DNA of 64,000 bases, taken from positions 63,449,321 through 63,513,320 of the forward strand of contig CM042145.1 of assembly GCA_023376005.1 (NCBI GenBank). Reading direction: 5' to 3'. The stretch's first letter is position 1, and each line of letters opens with the position of its first letter. The position numbers and the translations under genes were made by a program. The notes beneath the pieces were generated by a model. The model saw only the letters and a program-made list of their open reading frames with translations, did no database searches and was not told the DNA's origin. This DNA comes from Doryteuthis pealeii. Taxonomy: Eukaryota; Mollusca; Cephalopoda; Myopsida; Loliginidae. This document shows positions 31,411 through 42,662 of this stretch, piece after piece.

Positions 31411-31665
31411 TATATATAGTCATACGAAGACACCGTGTTTCGACGTATCACATCTCTTCAGTGTAGCTAGACATTTGTAGGCTACCTCCAGCCGGGATGA
31501 AAACCCGATCAATTCATCATCAGTAAGGCTGCTTAACCACTAGGCCATCGTTGCCCACAGAAAGGAAGGAGAATTTTAACTGATAGATACACACATCTGT
31601 ATTTAGGTAAAGACCACCAGAGAGTGCTCCATTCATTTTATAGTAGAGCGTTGCCTTTAAGCTTA
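31411..31665 (-). repeat. tRNA-Ser-like SINE with hammerhead ribozyme (family D)
   Basis: On the minus strand there is a ~100-bp leader, then a tRNA-like part with GATGGCCTAGTGGTTAAGC (A box, Ser/Leu-like) and GGGTTTTCATCCCGGC (B box), then GGAGGTAGCC, a hammerhead motif and a (TA)n end. Copies occur at 49,281-49,525 (-) and 60,082-60,318 (+). Confidence 0.8.
31419..31465 (-). ncRNA. hammerhead ribozyme motif in SINE D
   Basis: Minus strand: core CUGAAGA (31,461-31,455, allowed by CUGANGA). Stem II is GAUGU/ACGUC with a GAU loop, GAA follows, and stem III is ACA/UGU with a CGG loop. H17 C gives a canonical GUC cleavage triplet. Stem I pairs poorly in this copy. The copy at 60.27 kb has stem II GACUU/AAGUC, so two pairs changed with pairing kept. 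Confidence 0.75.
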
Positions 31666-31699
31666 CTTGACGATCGTCAGCGAAATCTTCTCCAAAGTG

Positions 31700-31916
31700 C
31701 TCAACCCACGAGGGGGTGGGGATGCGAGGAGGAGGGTCGCTTGTCTAGTTTCTTGCCCTCCCCCCGACAGTTTTTCTTTTACCTTTTAACCAAAATATTC
31801 GGCAATTTCGGACAACATTTTAAAGAAAAATGTTAATTTCTATTTCTATATTAATTAACATTATAGGTTTTCTTTCAAACATTCGCCATTTGAATAAAAA
31901 AATCCATTTCCTAAAG

Positions 31917-31970
<54 letters not shown>

Positions 31971-32350
31971 TATTAGTTATTATCTCTTAGACTTTCTACC
32001 TTTTGATTTAATTATAACCTTACTTCTATTGTGAGTCTCTGTAATCTTTTATTATTAAATTCGATCTTTCACTTCTTATATTTTATACTTTATATGTTAT
32101 TTTTCACATTTAGATCTCATTTGTTAAATTTTAATTTTTAATCTTTAACGTTACTTTATTATTTTATATTTTAACTTTTATATTATTTATTAAGTAATAT
32201 ACCACTACCTCTTACTGTATTCAATTTTATTCTAGTTTACTCTATATCATTCAAATAGCCTGAACTTAAATTTTTATCTTATATTAATCTTAAGTTTATT
32301 CTTTATCCTTAGTTTATTCTCTAACACTTTACCTTTTACAATCTACCTCC
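31700..32350. other. unassigned AT-rich sequence with (TA)n
   Basis: (TA)n at 31,919-31,969 and T-rich low complexity; no supported gene. Confidence 0.5.
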
Positions 32351-32580
32351 CACCCCTTATATGCTTCTTATTTTTATTTTTATTAGATTTTTATTAGATT
32401 TCTATTTTTATTTTTTATTTTTTTATTTTTATTTTTTTATTTTATTTTATTTTTTATTAATTTTTATTTTTTATTTTTTATTCCTTTACTTTATCTTAAT
32501 TTTTATTTCTTTACTTTTATTTCTATATTATTTTGTTATTTTTCTTTTTCTCTTTCTTTTTTTTATTTTTAGCCTTTAAA
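32350..32580. repeat. T-rich low-complexity tract
   Basis: (TTTTTA)n-like irregular tract; the Phe/Leu frame across it is not a gene. Confidence 0.9.
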
Positions 32581-32609
32581 TTCTGCTCATTTTGTACATA
32601 CACTCTTAC

Positions 32610-32865
32610 AACTATTTCCCCAAGGAATCTGCCCCCATCTAAGCCACACCTCATCCAAAACATAGACCTCCCCGCCTCATTCAAAGAAACTAACCCTGCC
32701 CATTCCAAACTAAGACACCAACCCCCTCCCCTAAATTGATAGATTTAAAAGAGATGTTACTTTGGGAAATTCTCTGTAAGAGTCATGTTCTTGTGATTAC
32801 CTGAAGATGCCGTATTAATACGGTTGAAATAAATTATTGTAATGAAGCAAGTTTAGAGTTTTTTC
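32610..32865 (+). repeat. hammerhead-like repeat, copy 2
   Basis: C-rich body (32,630-32,735), TTGGGAAATTCTCTG, fold at 32,796-32,843, then a tail similar to the 30.3-kb copy. Confidence 0.7.
32796..32843 (+). ncRNA. hammerhead-like motif
   Basis: Stem I AUUAC/GUAAU (32,796-800 with 32,839-843), core CUGAAGA, stem II UG-CCGUA-UUAA-UACGG-UU, GAA, stem III AUA/UAU with AAU loop, H17 U. Both stems I and II differ in sequence from the 30.3-kb copy but still pair. The innermost stem II pairs are again U-U and G-U. Confidence 0.6.
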
Positions 32866-32985
32866 TTCATTTACTAAATATCTTGCTCTGTCCTTTTACT
32901 CACTGGTATTAGGCACATTGAGCTCTCCTTATGGTCTACCTGCATCAGCTTGGTTAAACCACACATGGAAAGACCCTAACTACGG

Positions 32986-32989
<4 letters not shown>

Positions 32990-33072
<83 letters not shown>
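32990..33072. repeat. (TC)n-(TA)n microsatellite
   Basis: Compound dinucleotide array. Confidence 0.95.
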
Positions 33073-33074
<2 letters not shown>

Positions 33075-33700
33075 TGTCAAAACTAAAAAAGAAAATTTAT
33101 TTGAAAATTTAAAAGTTATTTTCTTAAAACTCGAAAAATAATTTTCTAGCGTGTTTTCTCTTTTCGAAATTATAAATACAATATTTTTCTTTGCATTGAA
33201 GTATTTTCGTTGATTCAGTTGACCTATATATATTAATTCAGTTGACCTATATTCAATAATCTAAAAATTCAACATTGAATTTTAAACGTCTAAAATGTTT
33301 TTGCCATGAATAAAAATTTATTTAGTCTATATAAATATGTATGATTGAAAATGCGTAATATGCGTAACATATTTCCGAGAGTTTTGTGTATTTAGACTAG
33401 TGTAGTCTTAAAGAAAATGGTGTTTCCCTTTTTACTTCAAAATACCCGGATATTCAGTTAGGGGACAACAACAACAACAACAACAACAGCAACGGTTTTC
33501 AGATGCATGTCCTTGTTGTGTTGTTATTTTTTTTCTAATGTTTTTTGTCTTTGCAGTGTAAGTGTTTTGTTTGAAATTGACATGAATTTTCTCCCAAATT
33601 TCTTGTCCATTCTCACTGACAATCTGAAAACATCATTTATTCTCTTTTTCCTCTCGTTTTTTAACATACCTCTGACGGAGAACGAAAGGAAAAAGAGCAA
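33073..33700. other. unassigned AT-rich sequence
   Basis: Includes (ACA)n near 33,468-33,492. No gene called. Confidence 0.5.
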
Positions 33701-33714
33701 GACATTGTCTTGCC

Positions 33715-33835
33715 TACCGGGATCGAACTCGCGTCCTCCCGCATGCAAAAACAAATGCGTTTTGGGCACTGGACGGACGCGAGGTTCGACTGATGTGCCC
33801 GGATGTTTGGCTAATATGCCCATAAAATAACAAGT
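33715..33835 (-). repeat. tRNA-like B-box sequence
   Basis: The minus strand reads CGCGAGTTCGATCCCGGTAG, a strong B box, but no matching A box or acceptor stem is clear. Possibly a SINE head. Confidence 0.35.
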
Positions 33836-33902
33836 GGGTCGAGCGCTGGGGAGTCAGCAGCAGCAGAAGCAGTCGACGACGAAACGCTTTTCAGTAAAGA
33901 AA

Positions 33903-34102
33903 TGGATTTTAGTCGAACAGAAACAAAACTAAATAAGAAATGTGATTTTGAATTGCTAAAGATTATTTCGACTACGACGACGGATTTTCCAGCTGCTAGA
34001 CGAAGAATGTGTTGGCTTGTGAGAAGACGGAGAACTCGCTTGTTTTTGGTTCCCCCTCGGCGGGAGCTTGTTGATTCGAAGGTATATTCCCCCCTTCTAT
34101 AA
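33903..34102 (+). CDS. CpG-rich open frame, candidate host exon
   Basis: A 66-codon frame starting MDFSRTETKL, with a basic stretch (RRRMCWLVRRRRTR) and a GAAG/GTATAT sequence near 34,078-34,086 that could be a splice donor. The base composition and lack of other copies set it apart from the repeats. I recognise no domain and cannot exclude chance. If real, it would be a first coding exon with the rest outside this stretch. Confidence 0.18.
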
Positions 34103-34261
34103 TACCTAATTATTAACTAAACTAGAACGTTTTGTTATTGTTGTTACCCATTATTTTCACAGCTCTCTTTAAAATTAGATCTAACAAATTATAAAAAATA
34201 TATGAGAATTAAAATCACACACAAATATTAGGAATTCAAACACCAACGAATATATTTATTC

Positions 34262-34305
34262 ACTACACTAGCAAGAATATGCACCCTCTGGGCGTAACTA
34301 TTTAA
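34262..34305 (-). mobile_element. Helitron-like 3' terminus
   Basis: On the minus strand TACGCCCAGAGGGTGCATA leads to CTAG (34,271-34,268) followed by T, the same ending as the element at 54,126. The rest of the element is not recognised. Confidence 0.45.
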
Positions 34306-34311
34306 ACTGAT

Positions 34312-34925
34312 AGGGACGGTATTGTTACTGAGGATTGAAATTACGGACGCTATGGATGCTAAGGACTCTACTTGTTATTGAATCTGTTGCTATTAGCTAT
34401 TATAATTGATGGTTGTTATGGACGCTAGGGACGCTATTGTTACTCATTATTGTGGTTACGGGCGCTATGGATGCTAAGGACTCTATTTGAGATTGATTCT
34501 GTTGCTATTAGCTATTACCGGTGTCAGTTGCTAAGGACGCCATTTATGGTTGCTAGGGACGCTATTTTTATTCAGGATTGAGCTTACGGACGCTATGGAA
34601 GGAAAGGGCTCTATTTGAGATTGATTCTGTTGCTATTAGCTATTATAGGTGTTGGTTGCTAAAGACGCCATATATGGTTGCTAGGGACCTTATTGTTACT
34701 CAGGATTTAGGTTACGGACGCTATGGGAGTTATAGACTCTATTTGTGATTGATTTTATTGCTACTAGTTATTACAGTTGATGGTTGCTAAAGACGCCATG
34801 TATGATTGCTAGGGACGCTATTGTTACTCAGGATTGAGGTTACGGACGCTATGGAAGCTGAGGACTCTATTTGAGAGTGATTCTGCTGCTATTAGATGTT
34901 GCAGTTGATGGTTGCTAGGGAGCAC
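34312..34925 (+). repeat. ~128-bp minisatellite, five units
   Basis: Units start GGGACGCTATTGTTACTCAG and contain TTACGGACGCTATGG, GGACTCTATTTGAGATTGA and TTGCTATTAGCTATTA. Unit lengths are 105-129 bp with substitutions between copies. Confidence 0.9.
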
Positions 34926-35025
34926 TTTATATTTGTTATAACACTGACTTATCCGGTTAATACTTGTATCAACGATCAATATTGAGATTAACTCAATATT
35001 TTCCTGGTAAGTCATTCCCTTTATC

Positions 35026-35065
<40 letters not shown>

Positions 35066-35066
35066 T
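35026..35066. repeat. (TA)n
   Basis: TA array directly before the LINE RT fragment. Confidence 0.9.
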
Positions 35067-36240
35067 TATATAGTTAGGGTAAATGCTGCAGGTCTTGACG
35101 AAATACCCCCGAGGCACAGAAGATGGGAAAGTTCAATGACATACTGCTTATGCTATGGAATGCAGTATACAGACAAAATAGAATAGATATATTGGACAAA
35201 AGGCTGCATCCTCCCATTCCCCAAAAAGGGAGACTTCAGAATCGCTAAAAACTACAGAGGCATGACTCTTACTGCTATTGCAGCTAAGATATATAATGGC
35301 CTTCTTCTTAAATGCATCCGACACGAAATAGAGAAGATCCTTAGGAAAAACCAAAACTTATTCCGCAGAAATCGATCCACAAACTCTCAGATCCTGACTA
35401 TTCGACGGATCATAGAAGGGGTTCGAGCAAAGAATCTAGAGTTAACGCTGCTATTCGTAGATTTCTTCAAGACATTTAATTCCATACACAGAGGGAAAAT
35501 GGAACAAATACTACTAGCATACGGTCTCCCCAAAGAAACAGTTGCCGCTATAATAATGCTCTACAAAGACACTAAAGCAATGGTACGTTCACCTGATGGC
35601 GATACAGATTTCTTTGACATCGCTGCTAGAGTCCTACTAGGAGATACATTAGCACCATATATATTTATAATATGCCTAGACTATGTACTCCGAACATCAT
35701 TAGATACCATAAAAGAAAATGGTTTCACACTAAAAAGGCAAGATGCAGGCGATATCCCGCACGGACTGTCACAGATGCAGACTACGCTGATGACCTTGCA
35801 CTTCTTGCAGATACACCAGCACAGGCCGAGTCACTACTGCATAGCCTGGAGAAGGCAGCAAAGAATATCGGCCTCGATGTAAACTCCGATAAAACTGAGT
35901 TCATGTGTTTCAAAAAGAAAGGAGACATCTCTACACGCAACGGTAAGCCTCTAAAGCCAGTAGAACAATTCATATACCTAGGTAGTAATATCTCATCCAC
36001 AGAAAGCAATGTTAATACACGAATAGGAAAGACATGGTCGGCCACAAACAAATTATCAGTCATATGGAAATCCGATCTCACTGACAAGTTCAAGCGACAA
36101 TTCTTCCAGGCTGTGGTTATATCAGTACTTCTGCATGGCTGCACCACTTTGACCCTAACGAGGCGCATTGAGAATAAGCTAGATGGGAGCTGCACAACGA
36201 ACTTCCTGGTGCAAATTATTTTCCGTAAGGAAGAAGTAAG
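35067..36240 (+). pseudogene. non-LTR retrotransposon reverse transcriptase, frameshifted
   Basis: A 5'- and 3'-truncated RT read in two frames. 35,262-35,882 has NYRGMTLTAIAAKIYN (motif 2), TLLFVDFFKTFNSIHRGKME (motif A with the catalytic Asp in FVDF, but FNS for the usual FDS) and LLGDTLAPYIF (motif B). A one-base-type shift near 35,750 moves to the 35,672-36,343 frame with TDADYADDLALLAD (motif C, YADD intact), PAQAESLLHSLEK, FIYLGSNIS and LHGCTTLTL. No endonuclease is present. The minus scrap at 18.2 kb is the same family. Confidence 0.85.
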
Positions 36241-36580
36241 CGTCAAACATAAATCTGTCTCAGTTTCTCATTGGTGGCTTTCCGATGCGAGATGTCTGAC
36301 GTCACTCACCGTCCCTTCCCTCTTAACAGCCATTTACCACTAATTGTTATTTCTAATTAAGGACTATTATTATCTTAGAGTCTCAGAATCCTACCAATGA
36401 GAACCAAACGTCTGCTTGTCTCCAAAAATCTCGTCCACTGAATATACAGCAAGCGGAGAACACCAAGTAACTTCATCACTGGCTGAGATTACCTTGACAC
36501 CTCATGAGGTATATTATACTTTTTATCGCAATTAACAACTTAGGTGAAGTATTTCAGAAAAAACAATTTCTCATTTTCTG
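36241..36580. other. unassigned sequence
   Basis: No recognised feature between the LINE 3' truncation and the satellite. Confidence 0.5.
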
Positions 36581-38900
36581 TTTTTAGCCCACCCATTAAG
36601 GTTTACACCATCTCCTTAGCCTTTCTCCGAACCAACTGCTTCCCCAACCCTCGGCTTTTAGGCCCACTCTGTTAAGCATATACACATCTCCTCTCTGTCT
36701 TTCGCCAATCCCTCTGCCTTTCGCCACATTTCTGTTTTTAGCCACCCATAAAGGTTACACCCATCTCCTTAGCCTTTCTCCGAACCAACTGCTTCCCCAA
36801 CCCTCGGCTTTTAGGCCACTCTTAAGCTTATACACATCTCCTCTCTGTCTTTCGCCAATCCCTCTGCCTTTCGCCACATTTCTGTTTTTAGCCCACCCAT
36901 TTAAGGTTACACCCATCTCCTTAGCCTTTCTCCGAACCAACTGCTTCCCAAACCTCGGCTTTTAGGCCCACTCTGTTAAGCTTATACACATCTCCTCTCT
37001 GTCTTTCGCCAATCCCTCTGCCTTTCGCCACATTTCTGTTTTTAGCCCACCCATAAAGGTTACACCATCTCCTTAGCCTTTCTCCGAACCAACTGCTTCC
37101 CCAACCCTCGGCTTTTAGGCCCACTCTGTTAAGCATATACACATCTCCTCTCTGTCTTTCGCCAATCCCTCTGCCTTTCGCCACATTTCTGTTTTTAGCC
37201 CACCCATAAAGGTTACACCATCTCCTTTAGCCTTTCTCCGAACCAACTGCTTCCCCAACCCTCGGCTTTTAGGCCCACTCTGTTAAGCTTATACACATCT
37301 CCTCTCTGTCTTTCGCCAATCCCTCTGCTTTCGCCACATTTCTGTTTTTAGCCCCCATTTAAGGTTACACCATCTCCTTAGCCTTTCTCCGAACCAACTG
37401 CTTCCCCAAACCTCGGCTTTTAGGCCCACTCTTTAAGCTTATACACATCTCCTCTCTGTCTTTCGCCAATCCCTCTGCCTTTCGCCACATTTCTGTTTTT
37501 AGCCCACCCATAAGGTTACACCCATCTCCTTAGCCTTTCTCCGAACCAACTGCTTCCCCAACCCTCGGCTTTTAGGCCCACTCTTAAGCTTATACACATC
37601 TCCTCTCTGTCTTTCGCCAATCCCTCTGCCTTTCGCCACATTTCTGTTTTAGCCCACCCATTAAGGTTACACCCATCTCCTTAGCCTTTCTCCGAACCAA
37701 CTGCTTCCCCAAACCTCGGCTTTTAGGCCCACTCTGTTAAGCTATACACATCTCCTCTCTGTCTTTCGCCAATCCTCTGCCTTTCGCCACATTTCTGTTT
37801 TTTAGCCCACCCATTAAAGGTTACACCCATCTCCTTAGCCTTTCTCCGAACCAACTGCTTCCCCAACCCTCGGCTTTTAGGCCCACTCTGTTAAGCTTAT
37901 ACACATCTCCTCTCTGTCTTTCGCCAATCCCTCTGCCTTTCGCCACATTTCTGTTTTTAGCCCACCCATTAAAGGTTACACCATCTCCTTAGCCTTTCTC
38001 CGAACCAACTGCTTCCCCAAACCTCGGCTTTTAGGCCCACTCTGTTAAGCTTATACACATCTCCTCTCTGTCTTTCGCCAATCCCTCTGCCTTTCGCCAC
38101 ATTTCTGTTTTTAGCCCACCCTAAAGGTTACACCCATCTCCTTAGCCTTTCTCCGAACCAACTGCTTCCCAACCCTCGGCTTTTAGGCCACTCTGTTAAG
38201 CTTATACACATCTCCTCTCTGTCTTTCGCCAATCCCTCTGCCTTTCGCCACATTTCTGTTTTTAGCCCACCCATTTAAGGTTACACCCATCTCCTTAGCC
38301 TTTCTCCGAACCAACTGCTTCCCCAACCTCGCTTTTAGGCCCACTCTGTTAAGCTTATACACATCTCCTCTCTGTCTTTCGCCAATCCCTCTGCCTTTCG
38401 CCACATTTCTGTTTTTAGCCCACCCATAAGGTTACACCCATCTCCTTAGCCTTTCTCCGAACCAACTGCTTCCCCAACCCTCGGCTTTTAGGCCACTCTG
38501 TAAGCTTATACACATCTCCTCTCTGTCTTTTCCAATCCCTCTGCCTTTCGCCACATTTCTGTTTTAGCCCACCCATTTAAGGTTACACCCATCTCCTTAG
38601 CCTTTCTCCGAACCAACTGCTTCCCCAAACCTCGGCTTTTAGGCCCACTCTGTTAAGCTTATACACATCTCCTCTCTGTCTTTCGCCAATCCTCTGCCTT
38701 TCGCCACATTTCTGTTTTTAGCCCACCCATAAAGGTTACACCCATCTCCTTAGCCTTTCTCCGAACCAACTGCTTCCCCAACCCTCGGCTTTTAGGCCCA
38801 CTCTGTAGCTTATACACATCTCCTCTCTGTCTTTCTCCAATCCCTCTGCCTTTCGCCACATTTCTGTTTAGTCCACCCATTTTAAGGTTTATCTCTCTCT
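36581..38900. repeat. ~154-bp satellite, about 15 copies
   Basis: Each unit contains TTTTTAGCCCACCCATAAGG, CTTAGCCTTTCTCCGAACCA, CTCGGCTTTTAGGCC, AAGCTTATACACATCTCC and CTTTCGCCAATCCCTCTGCC. Units differ mainly by 1-3 base indels in homopolymers. The array runs into the assembly gap, so its real length is unknown. Minus frames through it repeat GIGERQRGDVYKLNRV-type peptides and are not genes. Confidence 0.95.
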
Positions 38901-39000
38901 NNNNNNNNNNNNNNNNNNNNNNNNNNNNNNNNNNNNNNNNNNNNNNNNNNNNNNNNNNNNNNNNNNNNNNNNNNNNNNNNNNNNNNNNNNNNNNNNNNNN
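38901..39000. other. assembly gap (100 N)
   Basis: Exactly 100 N, a conventional unknown-length gap, at the edge of the satellite. Confidence 0.99.
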
Positions 39001-39540
39001 GCTCGTGCTCGTGGTAAATATTACAATGTTAGATCTATGGAATGGATGATAATATATATATACTATATATATATATATATAATATATATATATAGTAACT
39101 GCCCCAAGAGAATCCCAGACTTATAAAAATGTTATATAATAAAATAAAATAAAATAATTAAATATATATATTATAATATATATATAAAATATATATTATA
39201 TATATATATTCATTTATCCCCATCATTTCATTCATTTTTATTCCATCGAGTTCATTCATTTACCATCAAATTTTTAACTAATATATATATATATAATACT
39301 TATATATATAATATATATCATATATATATATATATAATGTGTGTGTGTAAAATATATAATAAATAAATAATAATATAATAATAAGATATATATATATATA
39401 ATATATATTTATATAATGTGTGTGCTGTAAAATTATCAATAATACATAATAATAATAATATATAATATAATATAATTATATATATACATAGTATATATAT
39501 ATTTTATATATATATATATAAATCATCTATTATATAATGT
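39001..39540. repeat. interrupted (TA)n and AT-rich tracts
   Basis: Many imperfect TATATA blocks separated by AATAAT-type sequence and a repeated ATATAATGTGTGTG motif; looks like noisy microsatellite consensus next to the gap. Confidence 0.8.
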
Positions 39541-39544
39541 GTGT

Positions 39545-39775
39545 GCTATAAACGAAAACAAAGCCAGTTTCGCGCTCCAGAGTTCCTTCCTCACCCTACA
39601 GAAAGCAGTCGCGACGAGGTTGGGGGTCGAACGAGACAAAGGAGACGAAAGCCAGGGAAAAGCGCCGATCTGGTTAATTATGTGCGTAGATCGCCAGTTT
39701 GCCGCCAAACACGATGGCCCGAAGGTGCAGAGGAAAAAGAAAATAGGTAAAAATTGGAGAAAGACAAAAAGAGGT
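39545..39775 (+). CDS. CpG-rich open frame, candidate host exon or promoter
   Basis: Unusually CpG-rich for this window (GTCGCGACGAGG, GCGCCGATC, GTTTGCCGCC). Two overlapping plus frames are open (39,539-39,844 and 39,541-39,750) with basic, Arg/Lys-rich products and no recognised domain. ATAGGTAAAA near 39,745 could be a splice donor. Could be the 5' end of a gene, or an undecayed repeat. Confidence 0.15.
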
Positions 39776-40080
39776 TTTTCTGGAATCTTTGACTCTACAC
39801 TTAACCTTCAAAAGTGCCGGCATCTTCCCCCCCCCTATAAGTAATAGGTGGAGGAAAGGATGTCCAATATTAGTAGTGGCGGTGCGGTGCATGATCTGAT
39901 GGCGTGAGCTTAGTTAGTTATTGGCGGCGTAAAATTTGAAGTGATGTTTCTCTTTTTTTTCTTTTATTCTCTAAGTTGGTTTTCGTATTAAACAGCTTTC
40001 AACGTTAATATAAAGAGAACCCTTACCCTAAATATATATATATAATATACTATATATATATATATATATACTATATATAT
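39776..40080. other. unassigned sequence
   Basis: No gene called; ends in (TA)n at 40,031-40,080. Confidence 0.5.
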
Positions 40081-40230
40081 TGAATGAAGTGACAAATAAA
40101 AGTTTAGCTTTTATTCATTAATTTGGGAACGATATATACCAATGGTTCCTGCTAAAAGCCGGTAGTAATTATCGCTTCCCAATAATGAAATAAAAAGCTA
40201 AAACTTTTATTTGTCATTCATTCAACTCTA
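40081..40230. repeat. inverted repeat (~45-bp arms)
   Basis: GACAAATAAAAGTTTAGCTT on the left pairs with AAGCTAAAACTTTTATTTGT on the right, around a loop with CTAAAAGCCGGTAG. Confidence 0.85.
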
Positions 40231-40802
40231 TTCAACGCTCTATCACAGAATTGAGACCCACTCGTCTAATAACACAGTAGTGGATTATTATTACTTTTTC
40301 TATATACTAGTGCCAACCATACACCATTAATAGATATTATATATAATATATATTCATATATATACTATATGTGTGTGTGTGTGTGTGTGTGTGAGGAGGC
40401 TAGCCAAAACTTGGTCAGTAAGGGAGATGCTATATGTGATTTCTAAGTCACACTGTATTATTATTGTTGATCCAGTATGTATAAATACAGTGAATCTTTA
40501 AATCACTACAGTGAGCTCAATGTATAATAATCTTTTTAGACATTATATACAGTGTATGCGCAATAATCTTTGAAAGAGACTGGAACAACAGAACACTTTA
40601 TGTGCCATACTACTACATACTACTCCCAACCAATTAGACATAATTGATTTAAATTTGGGGAAGCTTTGTTAAAATCAATTTCGATTTAAAAGGCCCCAAT
40701 TCTACACATAAATTTTTATTATGAATAACGGTGCTTGAGTTTTTCCTTCCTTTCAAAAGATATATATATATATATATTAGTACCATATTATATAATATAT
40801 AT

Positions 40803-41137
40803 ATGAGAAAAAATGAGTAAGAAAAGAAATGTAGTTGATTGTAAAAACGAATTTTATCGATATCACTTTTAATCGGATATCCACCTTACACATGTGTTTC
40901 GTGTCTGTTTATCAAAAATGTATACGGATTTACGTTATTATAATTATTAAAATAATTTACGTTATTATTATTATTAAAATAATCAGATAATTAATAGTAA
41001 TAATAATAACGTAAATTCGTATACATTTTAATAAACCAGACAAAACACATGTGTAAGTGATATCGATTAAAAGTGATATCGATAAATTCATTTTCATCCA
41101 TCTACATTTCTTTTCTTTACTCATTTTTTCCTCATAT
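40803..41137. repeat. large hairpin, ~140-bp arms
   Basis: ATGAGTAAGAAAAGAAATGT at the left end is mirrored by ACATTTCTTTTCTTTACTCA at the right end; TTATCGATATCACTTTTAAT and ACACATGTG also pair. The AT-rich centre is near 40,990. Confidence 0.85.
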
Positions 41138-41188
41138 TGTCGGATTCATTTCCATTCTTACAACACCCACACACACACACACACACAC

Positions 41189-41220
<32 letters not shown>

Positions 41221-41382
41221 CTAGAGACGAGAGAGAGAGAGAGACAGACGTAGAAGAGAGACGGAAGTGAGAGAGAGGAGAGACGAGACAGACAGACAGA
41301 GAGAAACAATATGGGTGCTATTACTATGAGTAAAAACAGCGCCTGGTCAATAATCACTGATAAATCATTAATATTTATATTG

Positions 41383-41525
41383 AGGTAACGTGGACATGAG
41401 TTCAAAGGCGTCTGGCTACTACGTTTCACGCCTATACGATCTTCAGATCTTCAGATCACATAGGCCAAAACTGTCAGTAACCAGGCGCCGTTGACTCATG
41501 TCTACGTTACATTAACTTGAATATA
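41383..41525. repeat. inverted repeat, shared with 43.5 kb
   Basis: TAACGTGGACATGAGTTCAA pairs with TGACTCATGTCTACGTTA. The loop has GATCTTCAGATC twice. 43,503-43,560 carries one arm again. Confidence 0.8.
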
Positions 41526-41922
41526 TATATTAATATAAGATTACATATGGTGATTGCCGCTTCTTGACAGAATAAGGCCATTTCTACAAGTAGTTCAGTT
41601 TGAGCAGTAGTGAGAGTGCGCAGATGGCCCACGGGTCCAGCTTTTTTTTATTTTATTTATTTATTTTATTTTTTTTTTAATTAGTACCCTATCACACATG
41701 TGAGACCCTCGACAGATACAGGCCCTGCCACACAGTCAGATTCAATGTAGGAAATGTTTGATAGCTGATCCGGCATTTGTTAGGTTATCTTTCCTAGACA
41801 CTCCTCCAAATGCTGGGTGAACAGTGTTTAACCAGGGGCTGTTATTCACCCGCAACCTCGCCGAGGCATGTTGCTAACCCGTCAGGCTACACAACCACAC
41901 GTTCCTCCATAGCTCTGAACTT
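41526..41922. other. unassigned sequence
   Basis: T-rich at 41,640-41,680; a weak tRNA-like minus stretch near 41,840-41,900 is not convincing. Confidence 0.4.
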
Positions 41923-42113
41923 GTAGAAATATCTGCACGTGTTTTGTTTTACATGTTGTGCGTTTGTGCGACACGCACCGCATGCTCTCCTTCCCCAAAG
42001 TCAAGTATCAGTGACAAGCCGAGCATGATGACTGAGAGACTTTGGGGAACGCAGGTGGATAATCTGACGAGATCTACGGGTCCACCAACCGGGGAAAAAA
42101 AAAAAAAAAAGTC
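41923..42113 (+). repeat. poly(A)-ended repeat, copy 1
   Basis: GTAGAAATATCTGCAC..., GTGACAAGCCGAG, GAGATCTACGGGTCCACCA and a terminal A16. It matches 42,663-42,857 over its whole length. Poly(A) suggests LINE-mediated retroposition. Confidence 0.8.
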
Positions 42114-42662
42114 GGATGTGAGCACGCCGAGTGTCCGATTCAAGTTCTTTCTTTCCTGTCACACCCATGAACCTCTTTCTAGTTTCCAATCGCATGCGAC
42201 CGCTATGTGATCGAGAATCCCAGCCCTCGACAGGCAGCCCTGCCAACAGGTCAAACATGTGGGTCAGTCAGATGTAAGAGACGTTTTCCATGCTGTGTCA
42301 TGTGCCGCATACGCAGAGGCCACTTTAGGATGGGTGCTCGAGCTGCCTTACTCAGTTCCATACAGCTACCATGAGGCTGCTTATAAAAGAATGTGTACCC
42401 GGACCCCACCTCTGTCAATTGGTCCTCCTCGCTGAAGCGAACTTCCGCAGGCTCAAGATGTCTGCCCATATCAAGGGTTCTTTGCCACAGCTCCAGTTCA
42501 TTGTCCAGGGAGATTGTAGCCCAGGTTTGTTGTATGTTTTCTTGCTTTCATTCTATTATGTGAACAGCACCAGCCGCAGGCTACGACCAGCTTTGATATT
42601 TGCTCCTTCCCAGATATCTGGTGGGCAGTCCTACCCAGGGCTACTAAGTCCACCTCACGCAT
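42114..42662. other. unassigned sequence
   Basis: A moderately GC-rich spacer between the two poly(A)-ended repeats; overlapping frames on both strands but no domain recognised. Confidence 0.4.

Noticed and set aside
36755..38880. Repeated basic peptides (GIGERQRGDVYK type) as a repeat protein
   Set aside because: The frames are broken by indels in almost every unit and follow the satellite period; no start or stop logic.
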